From Glandiceps talaboti (taxonomy: Eukaryota > Hemichordata > Enteropneusta > Spengelidae), in assembly GCF_964340395.1 (NCBI RefSeq), contig NC_135550.1:26236176-26300175 (forward strand): a stretch of 64,000 nt of DNA. Direction: 5' to 3'. This document shows, in pieces, positions 1-13,046 of this stretch. The notes beneath the pieces are model-generated. The model saw nothing but the letters and a program-made list of their open reading frames with translations. It searched no databases and had not been told where the DNA came from. Position numbers and translations under genes: made by a program. Positions within the stretch are counted from its first letter, which is position 1; the number at the start of each line of letters is the position of its first letter.

Positions 1-360
1 AGAGCGATATTCAGATCGTATAAATAGTGGATACTTTATAAAAGTTTAGATAACGATATTTGTATCGTATAAATATAAAATGTAGAACGATATTTAGATC
101 GTTTAAATAGTGGATGGTTTATAAAGTTTAGATAACGATATTTATATCGTCTAAATATAAAATGTAGAACGATATAGATCGTCTAAATAGAGTTTAGATA
201 ACGATATTTAGATCGTCTAGATATAAAATGTAGAACGATATAGATCGTCTAAATAGTGGATGGTTTATAAAGTTTAGATAACGATATTTAGATCGTCTGT
301 AGAACGATATTTAGATCGTATATATAGTGGATAGTTTATAAAGTTTTAGATTTAGAGTAA
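1..360. repeat. AT-rich satellite-like tandem array
   Basis: The first ~360 bases are repeated copies of a motif containing AACGATAT followed by (TTA)GATCGT, joined by spacers such as TAAATATAAAATGTAGA and TAGTGGATGGTTTATAAAG. Alternating spacers give a compound unit of roughly 100-120 bp. Each motif is close to self-complementary (ACGAT...ATCGT). The array runs off the left edge of the window, so its full length is unknown. It shows no coding potential. Confidence 0.8.
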
Positions 361-744
361 GATCATAATGGTTAACTTAGCTTTCTAATTTCTAACTTAA
401 AAACTTTAGATTTAGATTTAGACACTTCTAATTTATCTTTCTAAACTTCTAGCTAAACTTTCTAAACTGGCTAATACACAATTCCGCACCTTGCTGCAGT
501 ATACTTAACATTTTAGAAGCGTCATGTCATCTCATCGTGGACGTATACAGAATCAAAAATATAAATTAGATCAAAGGCAAATTAAGTTCAAACTGACATT
601 TTAAGATACACAAATATTTGCATATTAAAAGGAATCGTGAAAAACCACATCACGTATTCAAAAATGGTATTTAAAAATGGGGGCTACGATCGTACAAAGG
701 TCGTGGGGGAAAGAGTGCAAAAATATTTCTTCATCACTGTCCCA
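361..744. other. intergenic spacer between two tandem arrays
   Basis: AT-rich sequence starting with low-complexity TAACTT/CTAAAC stretches, then unique sequence. I see no gene, RNA or clear mobile element here. Confidence 0.5.
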
Positions 745-1450
745 TGGTCGTGGAAAAAAGACAGTAAAGAAATACATACCACGACCATACGACCGGTCGT
801 GGAGAAAAGACAGTGAAACAATACATGCCACGACCATACGACCGGTCGTAGAGAAAACTCATTGGAAAAAATACATACCACGACCATACGACCGGTCGTG
901 GAGAAAAGACAGTGAAAAAATACATGCCACGACCATACGACCGGTCGTGGAGAAAAGACATTGGAAAAAATACATGCCACGACCATACGACCGGTCGTGG
1001 AGAAAATTCATTGGAAAAAATACATGCCACGAACATACGACCGGTCGTGGAGAAAAGATGGTGAAAAAATACATGCCACGACCATACGACCGGTCGTGGA
1101 GAAAAGTCATTGGAAAAAATACATGCCACGACCATACGACCGGTCGTGGAGAAAAGATGGTGAAAAAACACATGCCACGACCATACGACCGGTCGTGGAG
1201 AAAAGTCATTGGAAAAAATACATGCCACGACCATACGACCGGTCGTGGAGAAAAGATGGTGAAAAAATACATGCCACGACCATACGACCGGTCGTGGAGA
1301 AAAGATGGTGAAAAAATACATACCACGACCATACGACCGGTCGTGGAGAAAATTCATTGGAAAAAATACATGCCACGACCATACGACCGGTCGTGGAGAA
1401 AATTCATTGGAAAAAATACATGCCACGACCATACGACCGGTCGTGGAGAA
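745..1450. repeat. palindrome-bearing minisatellite, ~14 units of ~50 bp
   Basis: Each unit has a core that starts CCACGACC and ends GGTCGTGG, and within it the perfect 12-bp palindrome ACGACCGGTCGT. Units are joined by A-rich linkers of two types, one with GACAGTG or GATGGTG and one with TTCATTGG or GTCATTGG, which tend to alternate and give a ~99-bp higher-order period. About 14 cores occur 49-50 bp apart. A 15th, isolated core lies at about 1542-1580, close to the 5' end of the hydantoinase gene. Long open frames on both strands here are by-products of the repeat. Confidence 0.9.
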
Positions 1451-1541
1451 GATAGAATAAATTTATTGTTTATTGTCCGAGGTCAAACGAACATCCGGGT
1501 ATTTATTACTATAGCCCTGTGTATTATATGATACTAAACAT

Positions 1542-1580
1542 CCACGACCGAAATTTGGTCGTACGACCGGTCGTGTAGCG
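1542..1580. repeat. isolated copy of the CGACCGGTCG palindrome near a gene start
   Basis: A single diverged unit of the upstream minisatellite. CCACGACC is followed by GGTCGTACGACCGGTCGTG, about 180 bp before the start codon of the hydantoinase gene. It may be relict repeat, or a protein-binding palindrome within the proximal promoter. Only the sequence similarity is seen; the role is not known. Confidence 0.6.
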
Positions 1581-1760
1581 TAGGCATTGAAAACAGTGGT
1601 TCATTTTGGGCCGCATATGGACGTCTGCGTGTACTATGTATTAGGAGGACTACAAATTGTTCCCAGCGAAACCGTTAGTGGCGCCCTTCATCTAAGACAT
1701 ACAATACAGAAGCTAAGACCACTATATATGAGAACCCCACCAGCAATTCAGTGATCAAGA

Positions 1761-4700
1761 ATGGCGGAACACGGCCGAGAATGTTGTTCGTGTTGTATAG
1801 GTGTTGATGTGGGTGGCACAAATACTGATGCTGTCGTGTTGAGAGGTGGTGATGTTGTGAGTTCATCCAAAACCCCAACTACAGAAGACGTCACCAGTGG
1901 TGTGTCGACAGCTATTGCCAACGCACTCAGAGATGCATCGAAAGTTCAAGGTATAAAGTATAGTAAGTAGGGTAGTACTATAGTAGGGCACAGCGACCGA
2001 GGGCCTGTTTTCTATTACCGGCACGTGAATAGGCATGGGAGAGACTCTACAAAATGAGCAATTTATAAGGCACGTGACATATTATCTTTTTATGAAAGCA
2101 CAATACAATTCAAGGAAGTAAAACTTGGATACGGATAGTTTTTGATATACATACATTTGTAATATGGCGACCTCGAAAGACTTGCACATATAGTAGTAGT
2201 CCTTGTATTCTGGCTATATTCACGAATTGTTTTTTCTTCCTGATCATATATGGATTTTTTCCTTCGCACCCTCAGGTTTCCAAGGTGATGTGTCAAGGGT
2301 CAACATTGGCACTACACATTTTGTGAATGCTGTAATCCAAAGAAGAAATCTTGCGAAAGTTTCAGTTTTGAGATTGTGTGGACCGGCATCAACATCTCTG
2401 CCACCATTTTGTGACTTTCCTGAAGATCTGATTCAGGTAGGTTACCATGGCAATCTGAATGATGTATCAGGTAGGTATACCATGGCATATCTGAATGATG
2501 TATCATGTAGGTATACCATAGAATATCTGAATGATGTATCAGGTAGATATACCATGGCATATCTGAATAATGTATCAGGTAGATATACCATGGCATATCT
2601 GAATGATGTATCAGGTAGGTATACCATAGAATATCTGAATGATGTATCAGGTAGATATACCATGGCATATCTGAATGATGTATCAGGATATACCATAGAA
2701 TATCTGAATGATGTATGAGGTAGTTATACCATTGCATATCTGAATGATGTATGAGGTAGGTATACCATGGCATATCTGAACAATTAAATGAGGTAAGGAT
2801 GAAATAAATGATTACAGACTTGTTTGTATTTTGTAGGAATCTTTATAAGGCCTAATAAAATATATGATGTGATTCCGATTATGCTCAATTTTAGAATAGG
2901 TGGGGTAGTTAGATTTTTTATTTTATTTTATTTTTTTTTTTCTGTGTGAATGTCCAGTTCAGGTTTTCCATGGCTTTCCAAACAGTCTCTGTGTTGTTTA
3001 TTTCTTCCTATCAGATGTACATCCATTACAGATTGGAAGAACAGTTTTATTTTGTCTTTTTAAGTTGATGTCAGTTTCAACGTATAGAATGTAAATTTGA
3101 CATTTTTTTTTTAAACCCAGTTTTCTGTATTTCATATTTAATACATTTTACATTGTACATTAATTCTATTCTATAACTTTTAGATCAATCAATGTAATGT
3201 AAACATCACATTTTATTCTTCCTCAAGTCAGCTAAAAGAAACTGACAGCGTTTCCAAGATATACTAATTATGTATTTATAATGTGACATCAATTTAAACA
3301 TCCAATTTGACAGGCAATTTGTGAGTCTACCCATTTCCTGCAAGGTGGTTATCAGTTTGATGGAAGGGAAAGCACATCTGTTGATGAAGATCAAGTCCGA
3401 CAATGTATAAACCAAATCAAAAGCAAAGGTGTCAGTAATGTGGTTGTTAGTGGTATCTTTTCTCCAGTCAATCCTGCTCAAGAACTTCAGGTATGTCAAT
3501 CTATTGTAAAGTTCAAGTTACTTTTTAAAAAAATTGAAGTACAATGTACATAAAAATTGTATGATGTATAAAAGAAGATAATATCTGTTAGTTTTAATTA
3601 TGAACTGTTGCAGTCTGTGGATTTCTATCATCATTTTATTTATAACAATTTATTAAATCATTATCAATTTCTGACTGTTTATTTGATAGTACCCAGTTAT
3701 ATGCATTGGAGTAATCTTTGTATCTGGTTCAAATTCTATTTTTTCCACATTCACAGGTTGCTGAAATTCTTAACAAAGAATACCCAGACATCAGTTTCAC
3801 CTTGTCCCATAAAGTTGGTGAACTTGGTTTATTAGAAAGAGAGAATGCAGCCATACTTAATGAAAGTTTGAAGCCACTTTGCATAAAAACCATCAGTGCT
3901 TTTGAGAATGCTTTGAAGACTCTAGGATTGAACTGTCCCTTGTATCTAACCCAAAATGATGGCACAGTATTGAGGTAGGGGCTGTTTTAGCACAGCTGAA
4001 CTGAGAAGTTCAGTCGTGCTATAGGCATGGAGAAGTGTCTGTCCGTCTCTCTGTGTGTGTAAACAACTTAAAGTCAAAAACCGCTTAACCAATTGCTTTG
4101 ATATTGATGTTACTTTGGGTATCTAGTGGGGAAATTGTTCAAATCAAAATGATTGCACCATAGGTCTGTGTTTTGGGTCAAAAAATGTGATTTTGGTTTT
4201 AAAAAAATGTTGATAGGTGTATATACACAAAGGATTGTGCATGACATGATATGCAAATGTGATATAAATATGTGGCTTTTTGGTCAAAATATTAGAGATA
4301 TAACACCATTGATGGGTAGGCATGGGAATAAATCTTCAAAAAATGTATGCAAATATGCCTAGTGTCAAGACCACATAATCATAATAGAAAATTAAAGTTT
4401 ACTCCCAACAGTTGTGCTACAATGCCATTGGTGTTTTGTTTATCTGTTGTTATCTATACCTGCTATGCTAAAGAAATCCCAGGGACAATTTGATTTGTTT
4501 TTAATGATAATTTGTTTTCTTCTATAGTTTATTTGGAAATTCTTCTTTTTCTCCTCTTATATTCCCCAAGTTTAATAGTTTAGCAGTAGCAGTAACTTTT
4601 AATATATTTTTTATTTTAAAAAAATAAACAACAAACCTTGGTAAGTCACTGCTGATTGCCAAGGTGTGTATGTTGGTTGCTAGGTAGTCTGAAATATCCA

Positions 4701-7700
4701 GTCATTGCTTCATTTCTCTAACCACTCGTTACTCTCTACTCTTTGGAACATATTGCATATAAAAGTGGAAACAACAATGGATCTTTCAGGTAACTTGCTA
4801 CGGAGTATGTGAAAACCATGGCAGTGACAAGTATTCAGATACATTTGGTTTGATTTCAGTGCTCAACAAACATTAGATCTTCCAGTACATACATTCTCAT
4901 CAGGCCCTACCAACAGTATGCGAGGAGCTGCACATTTGTCTGGAGTTAAGGATGCTATTGTCATTGACATCGGTGGAACTACTACTGATGTAGGGAGTCT
5001 AAAAGATGGATTCCCTAGACAAGCTTCAACCCATGTAGAGGTAAGATTCTGTTGATCCAGTATACTATATTCTGGTTTTGCATTTTGTGCAGCCAGAGAA
5101 GCACTGTGCAAAGTCACCCCAGGGTAGGAAAAATTATAACACATGGCAGGACAAACAGTAGTCAACAGAAATGTGTGCAAAGAACTCATGAGTTGCTATG
5201 AATTACATTATCAATATGGAAGAAAAGCACACATGTAATCTTGCTAAAAATAGCATTGACATGAAACTATGAGAAAGAACGATTTTGAAAATGTTGTCAA
5301 CAGTTTTGGTCCTCGTATCCAATATTGAAAATCTTATTGTGAATAGCGCCCCCAATGGCCAAACTATAATCTTTTCTCTTGAGTGAAGCTTTTCAGATAG
5401 ACTAATCTGATTAAAATCTGATGTAGTGTACACTTCACGATTTCTTTTTGGGTGTTACATTTATTTCTTTTCCATCTTTAATTAGACTGTAAAGCAGTCA
5501 TTGACAGCACTCGCATCCCACTAACCACAATTACAATGTGTAGAGTTCCAACAACTACTGTATTTTACAGTAAAGCAGTCATTGACAGCACTCACACAAC
5601 ACTAACCACAATTACAACGTATGGAGTTCCAACAACTACTGTATTTTAGAGTATAGGAAGTACTCAACATCATACTTTCATTTTTTCGTTCCATTTGACT
5701 CCTTAGCGATGCATAGAATTGTATTGCAGATAGCGAGAATATGATGATAATAATTTTGCTGTGTTTCCTATCAGGTTGGCAATGTTCGTACAAACTTCAG
5801 GATGCCAGATGTTTTGAGTATTGGTCTTGGTGGAGGATCACATGTCTGTAGACAAAGTACAGCAGAAGAAGTGGTAAGTTTACAAGGAGATGATAAGGGA
5901 GTAAGTTCACAAGGAGATGGTAAGGAAGTAAGTTCACAGGGAGATGATAAGGGAGTAAGTTCACAGGGAGATGATAAGGGAGTAAGTTTACAAGGAGATG
6001 ATAAGGAAGTAAGTTTACAAGGAGATGATAAGGGAGTAAGTTCACAAGGAGATGGTAAGGAAGTAAGTTCACAGGGAGATGATAAGGGAGTAAGTTCACA
6101 GGGAGATGATAAGGGAGTAAGTTCACAGGGAGATGATAAGGGAGTAAGTTTACAAGGAGATGATAAGGGAGTAAGTTTACAAGGAGATGATAAGGGAGTA
6201 AGTTCACAGGGAGATGATAAGGGAGTAAGTTCACAGGGAGATGATAAGGGAGTAAGTTTACAAGGAGATGATAAGGGAGTAAGTTCACAGGGAGATGATA
6301 AGGGAGTAAGTTCACAGGGAGATGATAAGGGAGTAAGTTTACAAGGAGATGATAAGGGAGTAAGTTTACAAGGAGATGATAAGGGAATAAGTTTACAAGG
6401 AGATGATAAGGGAGTAAGTTCACAGGGAGATGATAAGGGAGTAAGTTCACAGGGAGATGATAAGGGAGTAAGTTTACAAGGAGATGATAAGAAAGTAAGT
6501 TTACAAGGAGATGATAAGGGAGTAAGTTCACAGGGAGATGATAAGGGAGTAAGTTCACAGGGAGATGATAAGGGAGTAAGTTTACAAGGAGATGATAAGG
6601 GAGTAAGTTTACAAGGAGATGATAAGGGAGTAAGTTTACAAGGAGATGATAAGGGAGTAAGTTTACAAGGAGATGATAAGGGAGTAAGTTTACAAGGAGA
6701 TGATAAAGAAGTAAGTTTACAAGGAGATGATAAGGGAGTAAGTTTACAAGGAGATGATAAGGAAGTAAGTTTACAAGGAGATAATAAGGAAGTAAGTTTA
6801 CAAGGAGATGATAAGGGAGTAAGTTCACAGGGAGATGATAAGGGAGTAAGTTCACAGGGAGATGATAAGGGAGTAAGTTTACAAGGAGATGATAGGGGAG
6901 TAAGTTTACAAAGAGATGATAAGGGAGTAAGTTCACAGGGAGATGATAAGGGAGTAAGTTTACAAGGAGATGATAAGAAAGTAGGTTTACAAGGAGATGA
7001 TAAGGGAGTAAGTTCACAGGGAGATGATAAGGGAGTAAGTTTACAAGGAGATGATAAGGGAGTAAGTTCACAGGGAGATGATAAGGATGTAAGTTTACAA
7101 GGAGATGATAAGGAAGAAAGTTTACAAGGAGATGATAAGAAAGTAGGTTTACAAGGAGATGATAAGGGAGTAAGTTCACAGGGAGATGATAAGGGAGTAA
7201 GTTTACAAGGAGATGATAAGGGAGTAAGTTCACAGGGAGATGATAAGGATGTAAGTTTACAAGGAGATGGTAAGGAAGTAAGTTTACAAGGAGATGATAA
7301 GGGAGTAAGTTTACAAGGAGCTGATAAGGAAGTAAGTTCACAAGGAGATGATAAGGGAGTAAGTTTACAAGGAGATGATAAGGAAGTAAGTTTACAAGGA
7401 GATGATAAGGGAGTAAGTTCACAGGGAGATGATAAAGAAGTAAGTTTACAAGGAGATGATAAGGAAGTAAGTTTACAAGGAGATGATAAGGGAGTAAGTT
7501 CACAGGGAGATGATAAGGAAGTAAGTTTACAAGGAGATGATAAGGGAGTAAGTTCACAGGGAGATGATAAAGAAGTAAGTTTACAAGGAGATGATAAGGA
7601 AGTAAGTTTACAAGGAGCTGATAAGGGAGTAAGTTCACAGGGAGATGATAAGGAAGTAAGTTTACAAGGAGATGATAAGGGAGTAAGTTCACAGGGAGAT

Positions 7701-9276
7701 GATAAAGAAGTAAGTTTACAAGGAGATGATAAGGAAGTAAGTTTACAAGGAGATGATAAGGAAGTAAGTTTACAACGAGATAATAAGGAAGTAAGTTTAC
7801 AAGGAGATGATAAGGGAGTAAGTTTACAAGGAGATGATAAGGAAGTAAGTTTACAAGGAGATGATAAGGAAGTAAGTTTACAAGGAGATAATAAGGAAGT
7901 AAGTTTACAAGGAGATGATAAGGGAGTAAGTTTACAAGGAGATGATAAGGGAGTAAGTTTACAAGGAGATGATAAGAAAGTAGGTGTACAAGGAGATGAT
8001 AAGGAAGTAAGTTTACAAGGAGATGATAAGGGAGTAAGTTTACAAGGAGATGATAAGAAAGTAGGTTTACAAGGAGATGATAAGGGAGTAAGTTTACAAG
8101 GAGATGATAAGGGAGTAAGTTTACAAGGAGATGATAAGGGAGTAAGTTTACAAGGAGATGATAAGGGAGTAAGTTTACAAGGAGATGATAAGGGAGTAAG
8201 TTTACAAGGAGATGATAAGGGAGTAAGTTTACAAGGAGATGATAAGGGAGTAAGTTTACAAGGAGATGATAAGGGAGTAAGTTTGTAAGGAGATGATAGG
8301 GGAGTAAGTTTACAAGGAGATGATAAGGGAGTAAGTTTACAAGGAGATGATAAGGAAGTAAGTTTACAAGGAGATGATAAGGAAGTAAGTTTACAATATT
8401 TATGCAAATGTAGGTTTTCATGGTGGAAGTAATTTTCATACAGCCAAAAAATTATACAGTTTGAATTTTTTTTAAATTAAATTTTATCTTAGCATGACAT
8501 GTTAGTTACTTCTCATATTATCCCCATGTGATAATTCTTTAATAATCTTTAATCTTTAATAATCTTTATTTATGTTGGATAGTTCTTTGAGCATATAAAC
8601 ACTTCTCTCCCAAGAAGTCCAGTGAGGGCCATCCCTCATGGGTTCAGTGTTAATGCAGGAGGAAACCGGAGTACTCAGGGAAAACCTACATTGTTCGGTA
8701 GAATCAAACTGAACGACACTCTTCTTACTTACAGCGTGGTAAATTTAATCAAACCCCGACCACAGTGGTAAGAGGCAAGTGGTTTAACCACTCAGCCACC
8801 GACAACCCCTCAATCATGTCTCTGGACTCAACTCCTATGATGTATTATTTACAATGAAAGACTCCCAACTTTCTTCAAAATCACACCAGATTACACTACT
8901 ATTTGTTCATCTTTCTTTTTGCCTGTTGTAGAGTGGAATTCAAGTTGGTCCCCTTAGTTGTGGTTATAAACTAACAACAGAAAGTCTAGTGTTTGGTGAA
9001 ACTACTGGCAACAAAGTATTGACTGCAACAGATATTGCTGTGGCTGCTGGACTCATAAACTTAGGGGACCCTACCAGAGTGGACCACCTAGATGAGGAGA
9101 TGGTAAAGTCGGCAATAGATGAAATACATAAAATGGTGGAATGTGCCATTGATCAAGTTAAAGTGAGTTATAGTAAATTAATCTATGATACAAACTTTAT
9201 ATATTACATACTTCTGTCATGTATAATCCTGATGTATTGTCAACACAAAATTGCTGTTTAATGACAACCTAGGCAG

Positions 9277-9327
<51 letters not shown>

Positions 9328-12300
9328 GTGTAGGGGGGCAATGTTTCTTTTAAATAAAGTGTCATAAATTTTCTAACTCAGAATCCTTCAACAAATGTCA
9401 TTTACTGATATGATGTTGATAAGTTGTTTTGATGTAAATTTGAGTTTCAACAGCACTGTGAAGGAGTTAACATATCTTTAAAATGGAAAGTGCTTTTGGC
9501 AGAATCTGCAAAATTTATATTAATGTTTTCCAACCAGGGAAATTTTTCCTGTGCAAATATTTTATTTCTCTACTTGTGTTACATGTACATATTCTAACTG
9601 TGTTTTAGATAAGTGAAGAAGATGAAGCAGTTATACTTGTTGGTGGTGGAAGTATTTTAATTGATGACGAGAGAAAATTGAAAGGAACATCTAGGGTTAT
9701 CAAGCCGCCATTTTATGGTGTAAGTATTAGTAATAAAAAATACATTATGGTGTAAGTATTACTTTTCTTGGACTGCAAACGATATTGGATGTAGACTATA
9801 TAGGACTAATACTTCATTTGTGAAATGAGGAGTGCACTTTAATCTTTTAGCTGTGTTCACACCACCAGACCAGGGGTTGAATGGCAATGTTGATTATGTG
9901 AAGTATTTGCAGCTATGCATTCCAGACATCTGGTACACTGGTTGTTTTAGCAAATTATCTGGGGACTACCAATAACACATGGGTTGTCTGTCCTACCTCA
10001 CAGACTTTCCCAGGACACCTTGTCAAGTAGGAAAGTTTGGCACTTACAGAATATGACCCCAAGTCACACACACACACACACACACACACTCATGTACAGA
10101 TGGAATACATTTAGAAAGGTTTCAAGGACCCTCCTATAGGTGTCATAAACCAGGATAGTTTCAGGACACATTAGCAGCCACATACTGGAATGACCTATAC
10201 CCCTAGATGACCTGGAATGACCTATACCCTAGCTGACCTGGAATGACCTAAACCCCTAGCTGACCTGGAATGACCTATACCCCCAGCTGGCCTGGAATGA
10301 CCTATACCCCTAGCTGACCTGGAATGACCTATACCCCTAGCTGACCTGGAATAACTTATTCCCTTTAGCTGGCCTGGAATGACTTACATCCCTATATTTG
10401 TATAGTTTGTTTAAGCCTAGCTTGTATTTTGATATATCCTAGGTTGCAAATGCAGTAGGAGCTGCTTTGAGTCAGGTCAGTGGACAGTATGATGATGTGG
10501 TCAATATGGATGAAGTCATGGAAACCATGGTTACAGAAGATGCAACAGAAGAAGAGAAGAAAGAAGCTAGAGAAAGAGGAAGACAACAAGTGATAGAGAC
10601 GGCAAAGAAGAAAGCAATTCAGGATGCAGTGAATGCAGGAGCAGATGAAAGTACAGTCAAGGTAAGAGCAGTACCAAATCTGGTGTACTTTTTTAGAACA
10701 TGTTATCATATTTTTGTATATTAGCTAAAGCTATAGTCAGAATGTTTAGAAAACTGTACTGTCCTCCGTGAATGGTAACTGCAATCTTTATGTTTTTCTA
10801 AGATCTTTTTGTAAACTTGTGAAGAAAATTCAGTTATTTAAATGCAAATACAATAAGCAAAGGGCTTTATCATGTTTCTGATGAAGTACTGAACCACATT
10901 TTGCCAAGTTAGAAAATGGTTTAGTCTGAATACTGGTATTCAGATTCTGACCTTAAAAAATTCATATTTTGTAGTTTGTTGATGTTATAGCTCAGCACAC
11001 TACGTAATCTGTGTAGTGGTCTTGGAGGAGGGTCACATTGTTTCATAGTCTTTATTCTGTGATTTTCCAAGTAATGGTCCAGTGTTGCCTCATGGGAGTC
11101 AACAGACATGCATATGTATTCGATGAGCAATTTATCAACTCTTAAGTTTTTATTATCTTAGATCAATAGTCATGAATATTTATTGTTCCTCTAATACATA
11201 TGCATACTGGCTAACGCTCTTCAGACAATGCTGGACTTGGACAAATACTGTGACAAAGGTTTCAAGTTGATGTTTCTCAGCCATCGCACAGTATTTGCAA
11301 TGTTAAACTCTCCCGAAGTCACAGTTTGTGAAAATACCTTTTCTGGAGTGACATTCCCTTTAATGCACTCCTGGCGTTATTTGTCTACAGATTATGGATC
11401 TTGAGGAAGTAACTGTAACCTACTTGATTGGTAATGCTGTAAGATACAAAGTGAAAGCAGTAGGATCATTGAAATTGACAGATGGTAAATCAGTACCTGG
11501 TGCAATTGACCAATCAAAGGCACAGGAAATGAACACAACATCTGGTGGTATTGACCAATCGGAGACACAGAATATTGGGAAGACTGTTACAGGAGTTAGC
11601 AAGGAAGGTAATCAATTTACCGGTAATTATGAATAAAGAAAAGAAGAGAAGTATAATATTGTTTCGGGCTCATTCTACAAGATCTTAATAAAAGAAATAA
11701 AATAGCATTTACGGTTCTGAAAGTATCATTACTTTCTCTGAAAGATAGAATTTCTGAAACTTGTTAGATATACCCAACTGAAGTTGTAAGTTACCATGAC
11801 CATTGCCATAGTATAAGAAAAGTTGCTTTTCTAGTTTAAAAACAGAATGAATTAGTTTTCATGTAATCAGTGAACCCGATTGGCCCTTTTTTTAAAATAG
11901 AGAATGTGACATGTAAAGGTGCCTCCAAGCTTCAACCAAAAGATGAGGAATGTGTCAAAGAAAACGAACCGTATATAGATGAAGATACAGGAGAATGGTG
12001 GTTGTCTTGTTATGATTTGGACTGTATTGCTGTTGGAGGAGGGATTCTTGGATGTGGAGGAGGTGGAAATCCACATGTTGGAAAAATAAAAACACAACTG
12101 CAATTAAGAGCTGGCAAGAAAGTCCGAGTTATTACACCAGATAGGTATATATATATAATATACTAGATGTGCAATATTACAATATTTGTGTATTTGTGTA
12201 TTGTTTTTATAAACAAAGACATCTTCAAAACTATATTTCACATCATATGTGTCTTACATTTATGTTTTTATTGTTTTTTCCTATTTCTGTCTCTCAAAGA

Positions 12301-13013
12301 CTACAGGATGATGGCCAAGTGGTAATGATTGCGTATATGGGTGCACCCCTAGTAATTATAGAAAAACTCTGCAATAGTGTAGAAACAATGGAGGGAGTGT
12401 TCTGTCTGCAGGATATAGCCACAGATGGCTTTAAAAATGGTGACATTAAGAACAAAGGTATGTGTTCAATGTAATTTGACCTATATGAACTTTGACCTCC
12501 TAATTTGAATACTGAAAGTGTAGGTATTTAAGTTATTAAATTTGCTAAAATTCTCTGTATGTATTTATGTATTAAAATTACAGTATGCATTGATAAATTA
12601 TGTGTCATTGACTATACAGCTCTTTTGTGTGTATCGTTCATTTCATTTCATTTAGTTAGTATATGTGCAGTTTTGATCAACTTTATGTAATATTTATCCC
12701 ATTTACTTTGTGATTCAGATGGTGTTGAAATTAAACAAGGTAAAGGGGTCAAGTATGTTGATAACTACCCAGTAAGAAGAAATAAAGACATTGATCCAGC
12801 AACTCTTGTCAGACAAAGTGATTGCAAGATATCTGGTCTTATGAGTGCTGAGGTTGGAGGTCTCAATTCTGTAGAACCGTTGTATGTTGCTGCTCTACTT
12901 GATCTTCCAGTTGTAGATGCTGATGGAATGGGAAGAGCATTTCCGGAGTTACAGGTATTGTGATTTTTAGTCTGTGACTACTGTCTACTAGTATATGTTT
13001 GTCTGTCTGTGCC

Positions 13014-13046
<33 letters not shown>

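Noticed and set aside
677-1531. 284-codon open frame with HATTIRPVVEK repeats
   Set aside because: It is entirely the palindromic minisatellite read through; the opposite strand is equally open and there is no splice or homology support.
5874-8400. CRISPR array or other repeat-spacer system
   Set aside because: Repeats are directly adjacent with no unique spacers, and the genome is plainly eukaryotic. The same holds for the other minisatellites.
5771-8439. Open frames of 878 and 880 codons on the minus strand
   Set aside because: A stop-free 27-bp unit keeps several frames open on both strands. Only the plus-strand frame continuous with exon 6 has any biological argument, and that is discussed as a splice question, not as a gene.
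10180-10442. Acceptor-anchored counterpart of the donor minisatellites
   Set aside because: The units end in CCCCTAG, but the array stops ~50 bp before the real acceptor and the junction itself is not repeated.
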